Origin: Morganella morganii
GTDB lineage: Bacteria; Pseudomonadota; Gammaproteobacteria; Enterobacterales; Enterobacteriaceae
DNA: 23,181 nt
Direction of reading: 5' to 3'
Assembly (NCBI RefSeq): GCF_003996855.1
Contig: NZ_NRQY01000003.1
Coordinates: 107,670 to 130,850, forward strand
Positions 6,463 through 13,324 of the stretch are shown piece by piece. Position 1 is the stretch's first letter, and every line of letters starts with the position of its first letter. Below the pieces are notes generated by a model. The model saw only the letters and a program-made list of their open reading frames with translations. It did no database searches and had not been told where the DNA came from. The translations under genes and the position numbers were made by a program.

Positions 6463-6486
6463 TTTTATTGTTTTTTACTGTTTTTT
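6463..6486 (-). promoter_or_regulatory. Three phased A-tracts upstream of promoter
   Basis: Runs of A on the minus strand begin at 6463 (4 bases), 6471 (6 bases) and 6481 (6 bases). The two long runs start exactly 10 bp apart and the short one ends 10 bp before the first long one ends. A-tracts in phase with the helix bend DNA, and A-rich DNA just upstream of a -35 box can act as an UP element. Confidence 0.5.
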
Positions 6487-6578
6487 ATTGTCAATGTGAG
6501 CCGTTTCAGACTGTTCCGGTTCGTTCCGATCTGTTCGATTTTACCCTGTCTACCACACCACACAACTCAGCACCGGAT

Positions 6579-6595
6579 AGCCCCCTTCCGGGGCT
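6579..6595 (-). terminator. GC-rich hairpin after lipoprotein gene
   Basis: AGCCCC and GGGGCT form a six-base stem with a five-base loop, eight bases after the stop codon at 6603. There is no T run on either side, so termination would be weak; it may instead protect the 3' end of the RNA. Confidence 0.4.
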
Positions 6596-6602
6596 TAGTC
6601 GT

Positions 6603-7142
6603 TCAATACTGATACATTCCGTAATTTGGTTTTTGTATCATTTCCTTGAATTTTGATGGTTCCACGCAGTGAGCACTGATACCTACTGGTGAGGATACAT
6701 CCTGATAGAATGCAGACAACCCAATAACGTCCATATTTTCATCAGTGGCATATATAACACCCAAGAAATAGTAAGAATTAGCCATATCTTTTGGCGATGG
6801 TGACTGTTGGTAAGTTGTGCTCCCTTTTTCCGGCACTAATCTAACCAAATTATAACCCTCAAACTCAGCACCGGTATCAAGCTGTAGTTTTGCTGCAATT
6901 TTGCTGTCGCTGATTTTCTTCACGCCAAGGACGGCCAATGGTGGCTTTTTAGTTCTAACGTTATTTATAAGTAGAGACTGTCCGGTTTCTGTTTCCACAT
7001 CGTATACGCATGCATATGTCCCGTCAGTTGGTATGTATGCTGGGTATTCTGGCTTCTTTGGTTTTCCCCAGTGAGGATCATTACTGATTGTGCAGGCTGA
7101 AAGAGCAAACACAGTGGCAACAATAAGTAAGCGTTTAATCAT
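6603..7142 (-). CDS. Predicted outer-membrane lipoprotein, cargo gene
   Basis: Protein of 179 residues beginning MIKRLLIVATVFALSAC, a signal peptide ending in a lipobox (Leu14-Ser-Ala-Cys17) for lipid attachment at Cys17. The next residue is Thr, not Asp, so sorting to the outer membrane is expected. I chose ATG at 7142 because GAGG lies six bases upstream and the longer frame adds residues before the signal. The mature part shares spaced motifs with the protein just upstream: GTYACVY, NVR, LDTG, YATDE, YQD and a final Cys159. Cys45 and Cys159 could form a disulfide. The family is unknown to me. Phage lipoproteins at such sites often alter the lysogen surface or block superinfection, but that is inference. 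Confidence 0.75.
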   Translation of the reverse strand: MIKRLLIVATVFALSACTISNDPHWGKPKKPEYPAYIPTDGTYACVYDVETETGQSLLINNVRTKKPPLAVLGVKKISDSKIAAKLQLDTGAEFEGYNLVRLVPEKGSTTYQQSPSPKDMANSYYFLGVIYATDENMDVIGLSAFYQDVSSPVGISAHCVEPSKFKEMIQKPNYGMYQY

Positions 7143-7164
7143 TATTAACCTCATCACTTAGCGC

Positions 7165-7626
7165 TTATTCCTTGGCGTACTTACATCCAGCAATACGCAG
7201 ACTTTTTTCACTACCTTCCCTTTCATCCTGAATAAAAATGCCAATTCCTTCCGACTCAGTTGCGCCATACATGAAGAACAGATCTTCATTTTTTACAGCA
7301 TAAATAGTGCCAGTGGAGCTTTTGTTTACAACGGGAAGTCGCGGAGAGGTTACTGTCACGCCTGTATCAAGGTTGACGTTAACCATGACACTGTTATCCC
7401 CGCTGTATGGGGTTATTTCTACCACTGCTGAACCAATCCTGACATTATTGTAATCATCAATATTTTCAATATTCTTGGGTAACGAATAAACGCCACAATT
7501 ATATCCGCCAGCTAAAGCTAACACATTGTAATTGTTATCTCGGTACAACCCCGTGTCATTATTGTTTACTGCTGAAAACGAATATCCAGAAAGAAGAACA
7601 GATAAAGCACAAATGTACTTAAACAT
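7165..7626 (-). CDS. Predicted secreted/periplasmic protein, cargo gene
   Basis: Protein of 153 residues. MFKYICALSVLLSGYSFSA is a Sec signal peptide without a lipobox, so the mature protein should be free in the periplasm or exported. The start at 7626 is set by AAGGGAG six bases upstream; the longer in-frame version would bury the signal peptide. The mature region has GGYNCGVY, NVRIG, LDTG, YGATE, GIGIFIQD and a C-terminal IAGCKY; Cys44 and Cys148 match the cysteine pair of the neighbouring lipoprotein. The two look like diverged copies of one fold, one soluble and one lipid-anchored. It lies directly after the tape measure gene and is more AT-rich. Function unknown. Confidence 0.75.
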   Translation of the reverse strand: MFKYICALSVLLSGYSFSAVNNNDTGLYRDNNYNVLALAGGYNCGVYSLPKNIENIDDYNNVRIGSAVVEITPYSGDNSVMVNVNLDTGVTVTSPRLPVVNKSSTGTIYAVKNEDLFFMYGATESEGIGIFIQDEREGSEKSLRIAGCKYAKE

Positions 7627-7689
7627 GAGAAACTCCCTTTGAATTGTTTCAGTACATTGTGCCACCTAGTTATTGCAAAACAAAGCAAA

Positions 7690-10155
7690 TCAGCTCATCG
7701 GGGTGATCGTCTGGAACAGGTCACCCCTCCACGCATCACGAGCATCAGTAACTGTACCGCTAATTGTTGACGCAGAGGTATTCACATTTAAGTTTTCAAC
7801 CTTTGAATCAATGTTATACGTGATCGATTTAGAGCCTGATTGTAGCGCCTGCGAATTTGCCATTGTTTGCTGAATGCCGGGCATTGCATTTGGCGTTAGC
7901 GGCTGCGAGATCTGCTGGTTAAAGGCGGCGATATTTTCAAGCAACCTCTCTGCATTAATATTTTTGGGAGAATTAGCAGCATATTCTTTACCAACGCCCC
8001 AACCTTCTTTTTTATCAATGATGTCGAGTATCGCCCTACGCTCATCGCTTGTGTAATCACCCATGTGTTTATCTTTTCCGCCAACCGCAGCCAATGCGTC
8101 GCGGATATATGCAGCGGTATCATTTGCCGCCTCTGGTGGGGAGTGGCTCGCCAGTGCTTGGGACAGAGTTTTGTCCCTATATCCCAGCCCAGCGCCGTAG
8201 TCACTTTTAGTGGCAAGCTGCTTAGCCCAGTTACTTTCAAACAGCATCCACTCCCTGGCTTTATCCCCAGTTTCTTTGTCCGGAAATATCGCCATGACGT
8301 GACCCTGAGCATTAAAATCATGCCCAATCGCACCTAATTTTTTGGCACCCTCCCCCCATATCATATTGCTCGGGTTATTGTTGCGCCAAGCCCTTGACCC
8401 GCCCTCTCTGATGACATCACCATTAGTGGTCTTGTAGATGCGTTTATCTTGGTTTGGAACCTCAACCCCAGTCGCAGTAAAACCAGAGGAGTTGGATGAC
8501 TTCCCGCTTGCAAGGTAAGAATAAGCCCCAACCGCAGCGTCATTAAGTGACTTCAGAAATCCGTCTTTCCTGACCTTGTCGATTACCTTATCAACAATCT
8601 TATTATCAATGCCTGCCTTAAAAATATTGCCGCCCGGAATGATCTCACTACCGGCACGGATACCGGCCTGAACTTTATCAATTCCGTTTTTGGCATCGCG
8701 GAACATATTGATGCTCTTGGTGAGGTCATCGAATTTAATCTTTGCCTCTGCCGCAGCCGTCATTAATGGGGATAAATCCAGCTCGTTCAGCTTCAGTTGC
8801 CATAATCCGAGAGCTGTCACCAGTCCGGCGACCAATAGCCCCGGCCACCCGAACATTGCGAGAAACCCAGCACCTATTTTCAGCAATCCGCCGGTAATCC
8901 CGACAACCCACTTACCGGCAAACCACAGGCCGAAAGCACCGAGCGCCACTTTCCATGTTTCAAGGTTGCCGTCCTGATCTGTGAACCACTTTCCGATTGT
9001 TGTGTCCTTGAACCAATCTTTCAGGTCTTTCAGCGCGGTCAGCACCATCTCTATGTTTTCTTCCCACCCGGAGTAATCGAACAGGGAATCCCCGCCTTTC
9101 TTCCACGTTTCGTAGTCATCATAGAGACCGGCCAGCACAAGGCCGAGCAGCAGGATTAATCCAACACCGCCGAACAGAGGCGCAAACATCGCCATAAACG
9201 CAGTAGCGGCTTTCAGCGCCATCGGTATGAGGAACAAGCCTATCGCTATACCAATTCCCTTAAACAGCGTCACGGCGGTATCGCGGTTCTTATTCAGGAA
9301 CATCAGCACTCCGGTTACCATCTCGGAGAATTTCAGCAGTGACGGCATCAGGTAGTTTGCCAGCAGGGTTTTCAGCCCCTCCCAGCCCTGACGAACCTTC
9401 GCATTCTGTTTGTTAAGCTGACGGCTGATTTCCAGTTCTTCCTCACTGGAGATAACCAGTCCGCGCTGCGTGTCCAGCATTTCCTGCATTGCATCACGGC
9501 CTTGCAGCAGGGTATTAATCGTCCCCTCATCAAAGCCCATGTTTTTCGCAATGTTGTACGCCTGCGGTCGGGACATACCGGAAAGACTGTCGGACACATC
9601 CAGCAGTATAGCGTCGAGGTCGCGCAGCTTGCCGCCAGAGTCCACCACACCGACATTCAGCGCATTGAAGTACGGCAGCACCGAGGAATCCCCGATAGTG
9701 ACCAAATCCCACAGCGATTTGCTGAGGTTTGACATGCTCGCCGCCATACCATCCGCAGAGCCGCCGGACATCTCAGCCATGTTCTGCCACTTTTTAATCT
9801 CAGTGGCGCTCATGCCGAGGTTTTTACTCAGGAAGTAAAGCTGGTCATTGCTTTTCTGTATCTCAGAGATGAGTTTTGACAGGCCGGACGATGCTATGAT
9901 TGTTGCGAATAAAGCACCAATTGCTTTGATGCCATTGTTGATGGACTTCGTGAAGTCGTCCTGCTTCTTCGCTGCCTTTTTGGTTTCGTCAGCCTGGTTT
10001 TTGATGGTGATAGTGAGGTCGGCAGACGAATCACTGACGTTGTCGATTGCTGCTGACAACTTGTCATTCTCTGCGGTCGCTTTTTTCACTTCATTGCTGA
10101 ATCCGCGATTATCAAGCTTCAGCGTCACAACCAGCGCGTCAATTATCGTCGCCAT
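7690..10155 (-). CDS. Tail tape measure protein with C-terminal RNNNPxN domain
   Basis: Protein of 821 residues, the largest gene of the window. It is placed after sheath, tube and chaperone as tape measure genes are. The N-terminus (MATIIDALVVTLKLDNRGFSN, then a helical part to about residue 120) is typical of tape measures. Hydrophobic helices at about 295-345 and 415-450 probably enter the host inner membrane. At about 585-725 is a separate domain opening with AWRNNNPSNMIW and carrying SHSPPEAANDTAAYI, a pattern seen in virion-associated domains thought to act on peptidoglycan. The protein sets tail length and helps DNA pass the envelope. Start ATG has GGGG eight bases upstream. A terminator at 10167-10189 lies just before it, which is odd for an essential gene. 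Confidence 0.92.
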   Translation of the reverse strand: MATIIDALVVTLKLDNRGFSNEVKKATAENDKLSAAIDNVSDSSADLTITIKNQADETKKAAKKQDDFTKSINNGIKAIGALFATIIASSGLSKLISEIQKSNDQLYFLSKNLGMSATEIKKWQNMAEMSGGSADGMAASMSNLSKSLWDLVTIGDSSVLPYFNALNVGVVDSGGKLRDLDAILLDVSDSLSGMSRPQAYNIAKNMGFDEGTINTLLQGRDAMQEMLDTQRGLVISSEEELEISRQLNKQNAKVRQGWEGLKTLLANYLMPSLLKFSEMVTGVLMFLNKNRDTAVTLFKGIGIAIGLFLIPMALKAATAFMAMFAPLFGGVGLILLLGLVLAGLYDDYETWKKGGDSLFDYSGWEENIEMVLTALKDLKDWFKDTTIGKWFTDQDGNLETWKVALGAFGLWFAGKWVVGITGGLLKIGAGFLAMFGWPGLLVAGLVTALGLWQLKLNELDLSPLMTAAAEAKIKFDDLTKSINMFRDAKNGIDKVQAGIRAGSEIIPGGNIFKAGIDNKIVDKVIDKVRKDGFLKSLNDAAVGAYSYLASGKSSNSSGFTATGVEVPNQDKRIYKTTNGDVIREGGSRAWRNNNPSNMIWGEGAKKLGAIGHDFNAQGHVMAIFPDKETGDKAREWMLFESNWAKQLATKSDYGAGLGYRDKTLSQALASHSPPEAANDTAAYIRDALAAVGGKDKHMGDYTSDERRAILDIIDKKEGWGVGKEYAANSPKNINAERLLENIAAFNQQISQPLTPNAMPGIQQTMANSQALQSGSKSITYNIDSKVENLNVNTSASTISGTVTDARDAWRGDLFQTITPMS

Positions 10156-10166
10156 ATTTGCCCCAT

Positions 10167-10189
10167 AAAAAAAGGCCGCTATTGCGACC
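10167..10189 (-). terminator. Intrinsic terminator between cargo gene and tape measure gene
   Basis: Minus strand GGTCGC pairs with GCGGCC (one G-U pair) around AATA, followed by seven T. It lies 12 bases before the tape measure start codon and 20 bases after the stop of the upstream cargo gene. Confidence 0.75.
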
Positions 10190-10209
10190 CTGGTGTTGGT
10201 TGATTCTGA

Positions 10210-10728
10210 TTAATCCAGCCGTGGGTCTTTCAACCCTTTCATAATGATAGATTTTACCACGGCGCACACTTCATGAAACGCACCAGTGGAGTCAGGCATC
10301 CAGATGGTAATCTCTTTCGCGTGACCTGCCACGCAAAAACACACTTTCCCATCATTCATGGAAATAGACATATCCACAACGTAGAGCGCCTTCCCTTCCA
10401 CATCACCGCTGTCGATGACAGTGCATAAGCTAAAGTGAATGTCACGAAGACTATCCATTGATAGCATTGATAACGGCATTTCCTCAAAAACACCATTCTT
10501 CCTGACTCCGACTTTAACAAAATCAGACAGCAGACCTTTACCTGTAAGCCACGGATCTCCCGGAACCCTGAGAGAGCCGCCGTATTCAACAGTAAGCTTT
10601 TCTATGTAGTGCTGTAATTTTCCGGCTCTTTCTCTGACTTTTTCATCCAGACGCAACTGCGCCTCTTTGATATCATCGTAAGTTATTAACATTCCTTTCT
10701 CCAGGTACGTTGTATTCGGAATGTACAT
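10210..10728 (-). CDS. Hypothetical cargo protein between chaperone and tape measure
   Basis: I do not recognise this protein of 172 residues. It has no signal peptide or membrane helix, so it should be cytoplasmic. The N-terminal part (DIKEAQLRLDEKVRERAGKL) is a charged helix; the rest is mixed alpha/beta with Trp-containing GDPWLTGKGLL and a C-terminal KEITIWMPD segment. The open frame extends up to a TTG at 10803 inside the frameshifted chaperone end, but that start lies before a terminator and lacks a ribosome site. ATG at 10728 has AAGGTGG five bases upstream; ATG at 10692 (MLITYDDI) has GGAG six bases upstream and is nearly as good. A terminator on each side makes it an inserted cargo unit and not a tail gene. 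Confidence 0.65.
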   Translation of the reverse strand: MYIPNTTYLEKGMLITYDDIKEAQLRLDEKVRERAGKLQHYIEKLTVEYGGSLRVPGDPWLTGKGLLSDFVKVGVRKNGVFEEMPLSMLSMDSLRDIHFSLCTVIDSGDVEGKALYVVDMSISMNDGKVCFCVAGHAKEITIWMPDSTGAFHEVCAVVKSIIMKGLKDPRLD

Positions 10729-10756
10729 ATTAGCCACCTTTATATATTTGCTCAAA

Positions 10757-10780
10757 GAAAAGAAAAAGGCCTTACGGCCT
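10757..10780 (-). terminator. Intrinsic terminator at end of chaperone fusion
   Basis: Minus strand AGGCC pairs with GGCCT around GTAA, followed by a T-rich run broken by one C. The TAA stop of the frameshifted chaperone lies in this hairpin, so the hairpin belongs to the end of the sheath-tube-chaperone unit. Confidence 0.7.
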
Positions 10781-11394
10781 GTTATCTTTCTGTATCTCTT
10801 CAATGAGACGCTTGTTGTACTCGCTCACCTGATGGATTTCGAGCAGGTTCATTGCGTCCTCAAGTCCCAGCACCGTTGAAAGCTCCGTGTACGTGGCATA
10901 ACCGGACTCGACAACATCCTTCACGATAACGGAGACATTCACCGGTTCAGCCAGGACTCCTTTCTTCAGCGGCAGACCAGCTTTTAACTGCTCAAATCTG
11001 ACCCACCGCCTTGCATTAAAAAACCGATATGGATGATCAGCGCCTCTTTACGAAGCAACAGCAGCGTGGTGATATCCTGAATATCTGTATCCACTTCGAT
11101 TTGTCGTGCATTGCCGCCGGACGGAACAATCTGCGCACAGTCCAGCAGTTCATTCAGCAGCGGGATGCCGACTTCGGCGCGGATATTGGCAAGGGCTTTA
11201 ATAGCCACCTGGCCGATACCCATCATCCCCATTGACGGGCTGACATCACCGATATCAATACCGGCATTAGCCAGTGCGAACATCGCTCTCATCGCCCAGT
11301 TATCCGCCTTGGTTACCGGCATTTCAGTAACGACAAACATCTTCCCGGCATCACGGCCTTTTTCGATAGTGATTGTTTTGCTGTTCAGTGCCAT
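10772..11394 (-). CDS. Long tail-assembly chaperone (GT-type) made by -1 frameshift
   Basis: The first 126 codons are those of the short chaperone. At minus-strand T-TTT-TTA (11023-11017) the ribosome is expected to slip back one base and read 81 further codons to TAA at 10772, giving 207 residues. The -1 frame is open from 11047 to 10772, and the two frames overlap for 64 bases with the slippery site inside. The extension (RRWVRFEQLKAGLPLKKG to DAMNLLEIHQVSEYNKRLIEE) is protein-like and cannot be made any other way, having no good start of its own. Paired short and long chaperones like lambda gpG/gpGT occur in this position, between tube and tape measure genes, in most long-tailed phages. 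They hold the tape measure while the tube is built. Confidence 0.85.
10984..11394 (-). CDS. Short tail-assembly chaperone (G-type)
   Basis: Protein of 136 residues, the unshifted product, ending GGGSDLSS. N-terminal SKTITIEKGRDAGKMFVVTEMPVTKADNWA and ALANAGIDIGDV match the general pattern of chaperones that follow the tube gene. Start ATG overlaps the stop of the tube gene (TGATG) with GAGGA six bases upstream, so it is coupled to tube synthesis. In lambda the short form is made in large excess over the fused form; the same is expected here. Confidence 0.82.
   Translation of the reverse strand: MALNSKTITIEKGRDAGKMFVVTEMPVTKADNWAMRAMFALANAGIDIGDVSPSMGMMGIGQVAIKALANIRAEVGIPLLNELLDCAQIVPSGGNARQIEVDTDIQDITTLLLLRKEALIIHIGFLMQGGGSDLSS
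11017..11023 (-). promoter_or_regulatory. -1 frameshift slippery heptamer TTTTTTA
   Basis: On the minus strand the reading frame is GGT TTT TTA, so the heptamer T-TTT-TTA fits the X-XXY-YYZ rule in frame, at codons 125-126 of the chaperone. Six bases downstream, GGCGG could pair with CTGCC about 30 bases further on, which may act as a stimulating stem. That pairing is weak evidence by itself. Confidence 0.82.
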
Positions 11395-11840
11395 CAGATT
11401 TCCTCAGCCCCTTCGAATACCATGTTGAAGTTGTAGCTGGTGCCATCGAGCAGTTTCTTACCGCTAGCACCGCCGGTCATTGTTGTCATTCCGCCCTTAC
11501 CCTGATACCGCTTACCGATTGACGGCATTTCCACGATAATCTCAATAAAGCGGGTTTCCATATTGCTGTTGAAGTCTTTGCGGATATTCTCCATCACCTG
11601 CGTCGACACGCTGTTGGCTTCAAGGTACAGCGTCCACGGTGTTTCATGCGGGGTGTAGCCGATGGACTGTTTACCGTCGACCCCCATGCGCGTTTCACCG
11701 ATATTCGCCTCTCCGAACTCCCACGCGTTATCTGCCTGGAAGCCCTGAATACGGATATAGTCGTCGTAAACGCCTTCACAACGCAGCATTAACACCGCAT
11801 TAGCGGAGGTAATTGTTTTAGGGTTATGACCCATAGGCAT
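11394..11840 (-). CDS. Tail tube protein (DUF3277 type)
   Basis: Protein of 148 residues following the sheath gene, with the look of the DUF3277 tail tube family: NPKTITSANAVLMLRCEGVYDDYIRIQGF at the N-terminus, WEFGEANIGETRMGVDGKQSIGYTP in the middle, and a C-terminal KKLLDGTSYNFNMVFEGAEE strand. Tube monomers stack as hexameric rings that form the channel for DNA. ATG at 11840 has GGGAG nine bases upstream; a second ATG at 11834 is possible. It lies 14 bases after the sheath stop and overlaps the chaperone start, the usual sheath-tube-chaperone order. Confidence 0.88.
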   Translation of the reverse strand: MPMGHNPKTITSANAVLMLRCEGVYDDYIRIQGFQADNAWEFGEANIGETRMGVDGKQSIGYTPHETPWTLYLEANSVSTQVMENIRKDFNSNMETRFIEIIVEMPSIGKRYQGKGGMTTMTGGASGKKLLDGTSYNFNMVFEGAEEI

Positions 11841-11854
11841 AGTGTGTTACTCCC

Positions 11855-13315
11855 TTACTGAACGTTGATTGAAGGCAGATTGACCTGCTGAACGCTGCCG
11901 CCGTCGGCATACCAGAGTTTCAACGGCATGGATTTGCGCAGTCCGCGTGTCTGCGCCGGTGTCTTCTCAATTTTCAGGCACCAGCCTGCTGTATTGAGTT
12001 GTGCGGCCGCATCAAACCCGGCCTCGATGTTGATCTGCTTTTTCTGCTGCTCTGACAGGTCAACGCCCGGCTGAATGCCACCGAAGTTAAGCATCTGGAA
12101 CACCGGATCAGACATAGCTGCGCGGTGAATGGCACGTCCGGAATCGTTGTACGGAATGCTGTTGAAGTTCTTCAGCATGGTCATCAGTGCAAGTTGCAGC
12201 TGGCTGTTGAAAAACACCTGAATGACATAGCTGTCCATCCACTTAAACTTTCCTGATACAGAGCCCGGATAAGCGAAAATAAAGCGGTCGTTTGCAGTGG
12301 CGTAAGCGCCGTAGAAATTGAAGCCCATCGCCATCAGGTTGTCGGCGGTGGCATCATCGGTTACGGACGGGGTGAGGCCTTCCTGACTGAGGAACGCCAG
12401 ATTGGTACGCCCGTTCAGCTCATCGAAATTCAGGCTGGCCGCATACCCGCAGATAAATGCGCCGTGTTTGTGATTGCCGTAAAACAGACAGGTGCCGCCA
12501 ATATCAGACTCTTTGATGGCGCTGCTGATAGTTTCCAGCTCACCATTGGTGTTATCGGTCTGACACAGAACATGCAGGTAGCGATCATTCTGCATTGCCA
12601 CCCAGCGGGAAATTGCGAGCTTCTCATCTGCCGTAAAATCAATCGCCATGATTGACACAAAATTAGTAGTTTCTTTGGTGATGCGCGGCAGCAGTTCCTC
12701 AATGGTATCGGCATTAATACCGTTGTTTGCCTGAGCACCATCAGCTTCAGTCAGCCCCATGAACTCAGCAAGCTCACCCTCAGCTGCCGTGATTGAGCCA
12801 ACAGCACCTTTTGTTGCACCCTCAATGACGAACACTTTTGCGCCGGTGTCATATTTGCATGTTCCTGCCTCACCCAGCGACGTAGCAACTGCGGCGGCCA
12901 GAGAGGAATAGCTGTTCACATCACCCTCAATGGTGACTGATACCGGTTTACCGTCAATGGTCAGCGCCAGACCCTGCGGTAACGGGTTAAAATCGTTCTG
13001 TGGGCGCGTAGGGACTTTTGCACCGACCAGTTTTGCTGATTGCGCAGCTGTCACCATAGACGCGATATAGAGCGTGTCAGGCAGTACTGTGCAGTTATCA
13101 AAGCCCTTAAAATAAACCTGAGCCGCTTCGTACTCTTTGGAGCTGATGCCGAACACCTCACCAACCTGATCAGCAGAGCCGAATGCTTTTACACCCAGCA
13201 TGGCCTCGGGTTGTTTCTTTGTGATAAACAGCGCATTAAGCGCCAGTGGATTACCGCCAGTGCCGACGACACCGGGCAGGATACTGACAATCTTGCTTGC
13301 CGGAATTGATTGCAT
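11855..13315 (-). CDS. Tail sheath protein (DUF3383 family)
   Basis: Protein of 486 residues matching the DUF3383 sheath family. Landmarks are the N-terminal IPASKIVSILPGVVGTGGNPLALNALFI pattern, an AADIF-type segment seen here as FGISSKEYEAAQVYFKGFDN at about 56-75, and the C-terminal half with FFNSQLQLALMTMLKNFNSIPYNDSGRA and RGLRKSMPLKLWYADGGSVQQV. The sheath contracts to drive the spike through the envelope, so this gene makes the phage a myovirus. Start ATG has AAGG seven bases upstream; the gene follows the neck gene by nine bases. Confidence 0.93.
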   Translation of the reverse strand: MQSIPASKIVSILPGVVGTGGNPLALNALFITKKQPEAMLGVKAFGSADQVGEVFGISSKEYEAAQVYFKGFDNCTVLPDTLYIASMVTAAQSAKLVGAKVPTRPQNDFNPLPQGLALTIDGKPVSVTIEGDVNSYSSLAAAVATSLGEAGTCKYDTGAKVFVIEGATKGAVGSITAAEGELAEFMGLTEADGAQANNGINADTIEELLPRITKETTNFVSIMAIDFTADEKLAISRWVAMQNDRYLHVLCQTDNTNGELETISSAIKESDIGGTCLFYGNHKHGAFICGYAASLNFDELNGRTNLAFLSQEGLTPSVTDDATADNLMAMGFNFYGAYATANDRFIFAYPGSVSGKFKWMDSYVIQVFFNSQLQLALMTMLKNFNSIPYNDSGRAIHRAAMSDPVFQMLNFGGIQPGVDLSEQQKKQINIEAGFDAAAQLNTAGWCLKIEKTPAQTRGLRKSMPLKLWYADGGSVQQVNLPSINVQ

Positions 13316-13324
13316 ATTTTTACC

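Noticed and set aside
6310..6612. Plus-strand open frame of 100 codons in the leader region, with TATAAT overlapping its ATG
   Set aside because: The only -10-like box overlaps the start codon, there is no ribosome site, the composition is odd (many Cys, Phe and Pro in runs), and it lies opposite the minus-strand promoter and leader. Treated as chance.
7666..7690. Possible promoter (TTGCAA and TGTACT, 16-base spacer) before the secreted protein gene
   Set aside because: The -10 box is too far from consensus to support. The gene may have its own promoter, but the sequence does not show it clearly.
9470..9838. Long open frames on the plus strand opposite the tape measure gene (also near 8065-8337, 8690-8977 and 9848-10168)
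   Set aside because: They mirror the codon pattern of the real gene on the other strand, lack ribosome sites and have low-complexity or improbable protein sequence.
10729..10803. TTG start at 10803 for the cargo gene
   Set aside because: It lies in the frameshifted chaperone end and before a terminator, and has no ribosome site. Two ATG codons further down have good sites.
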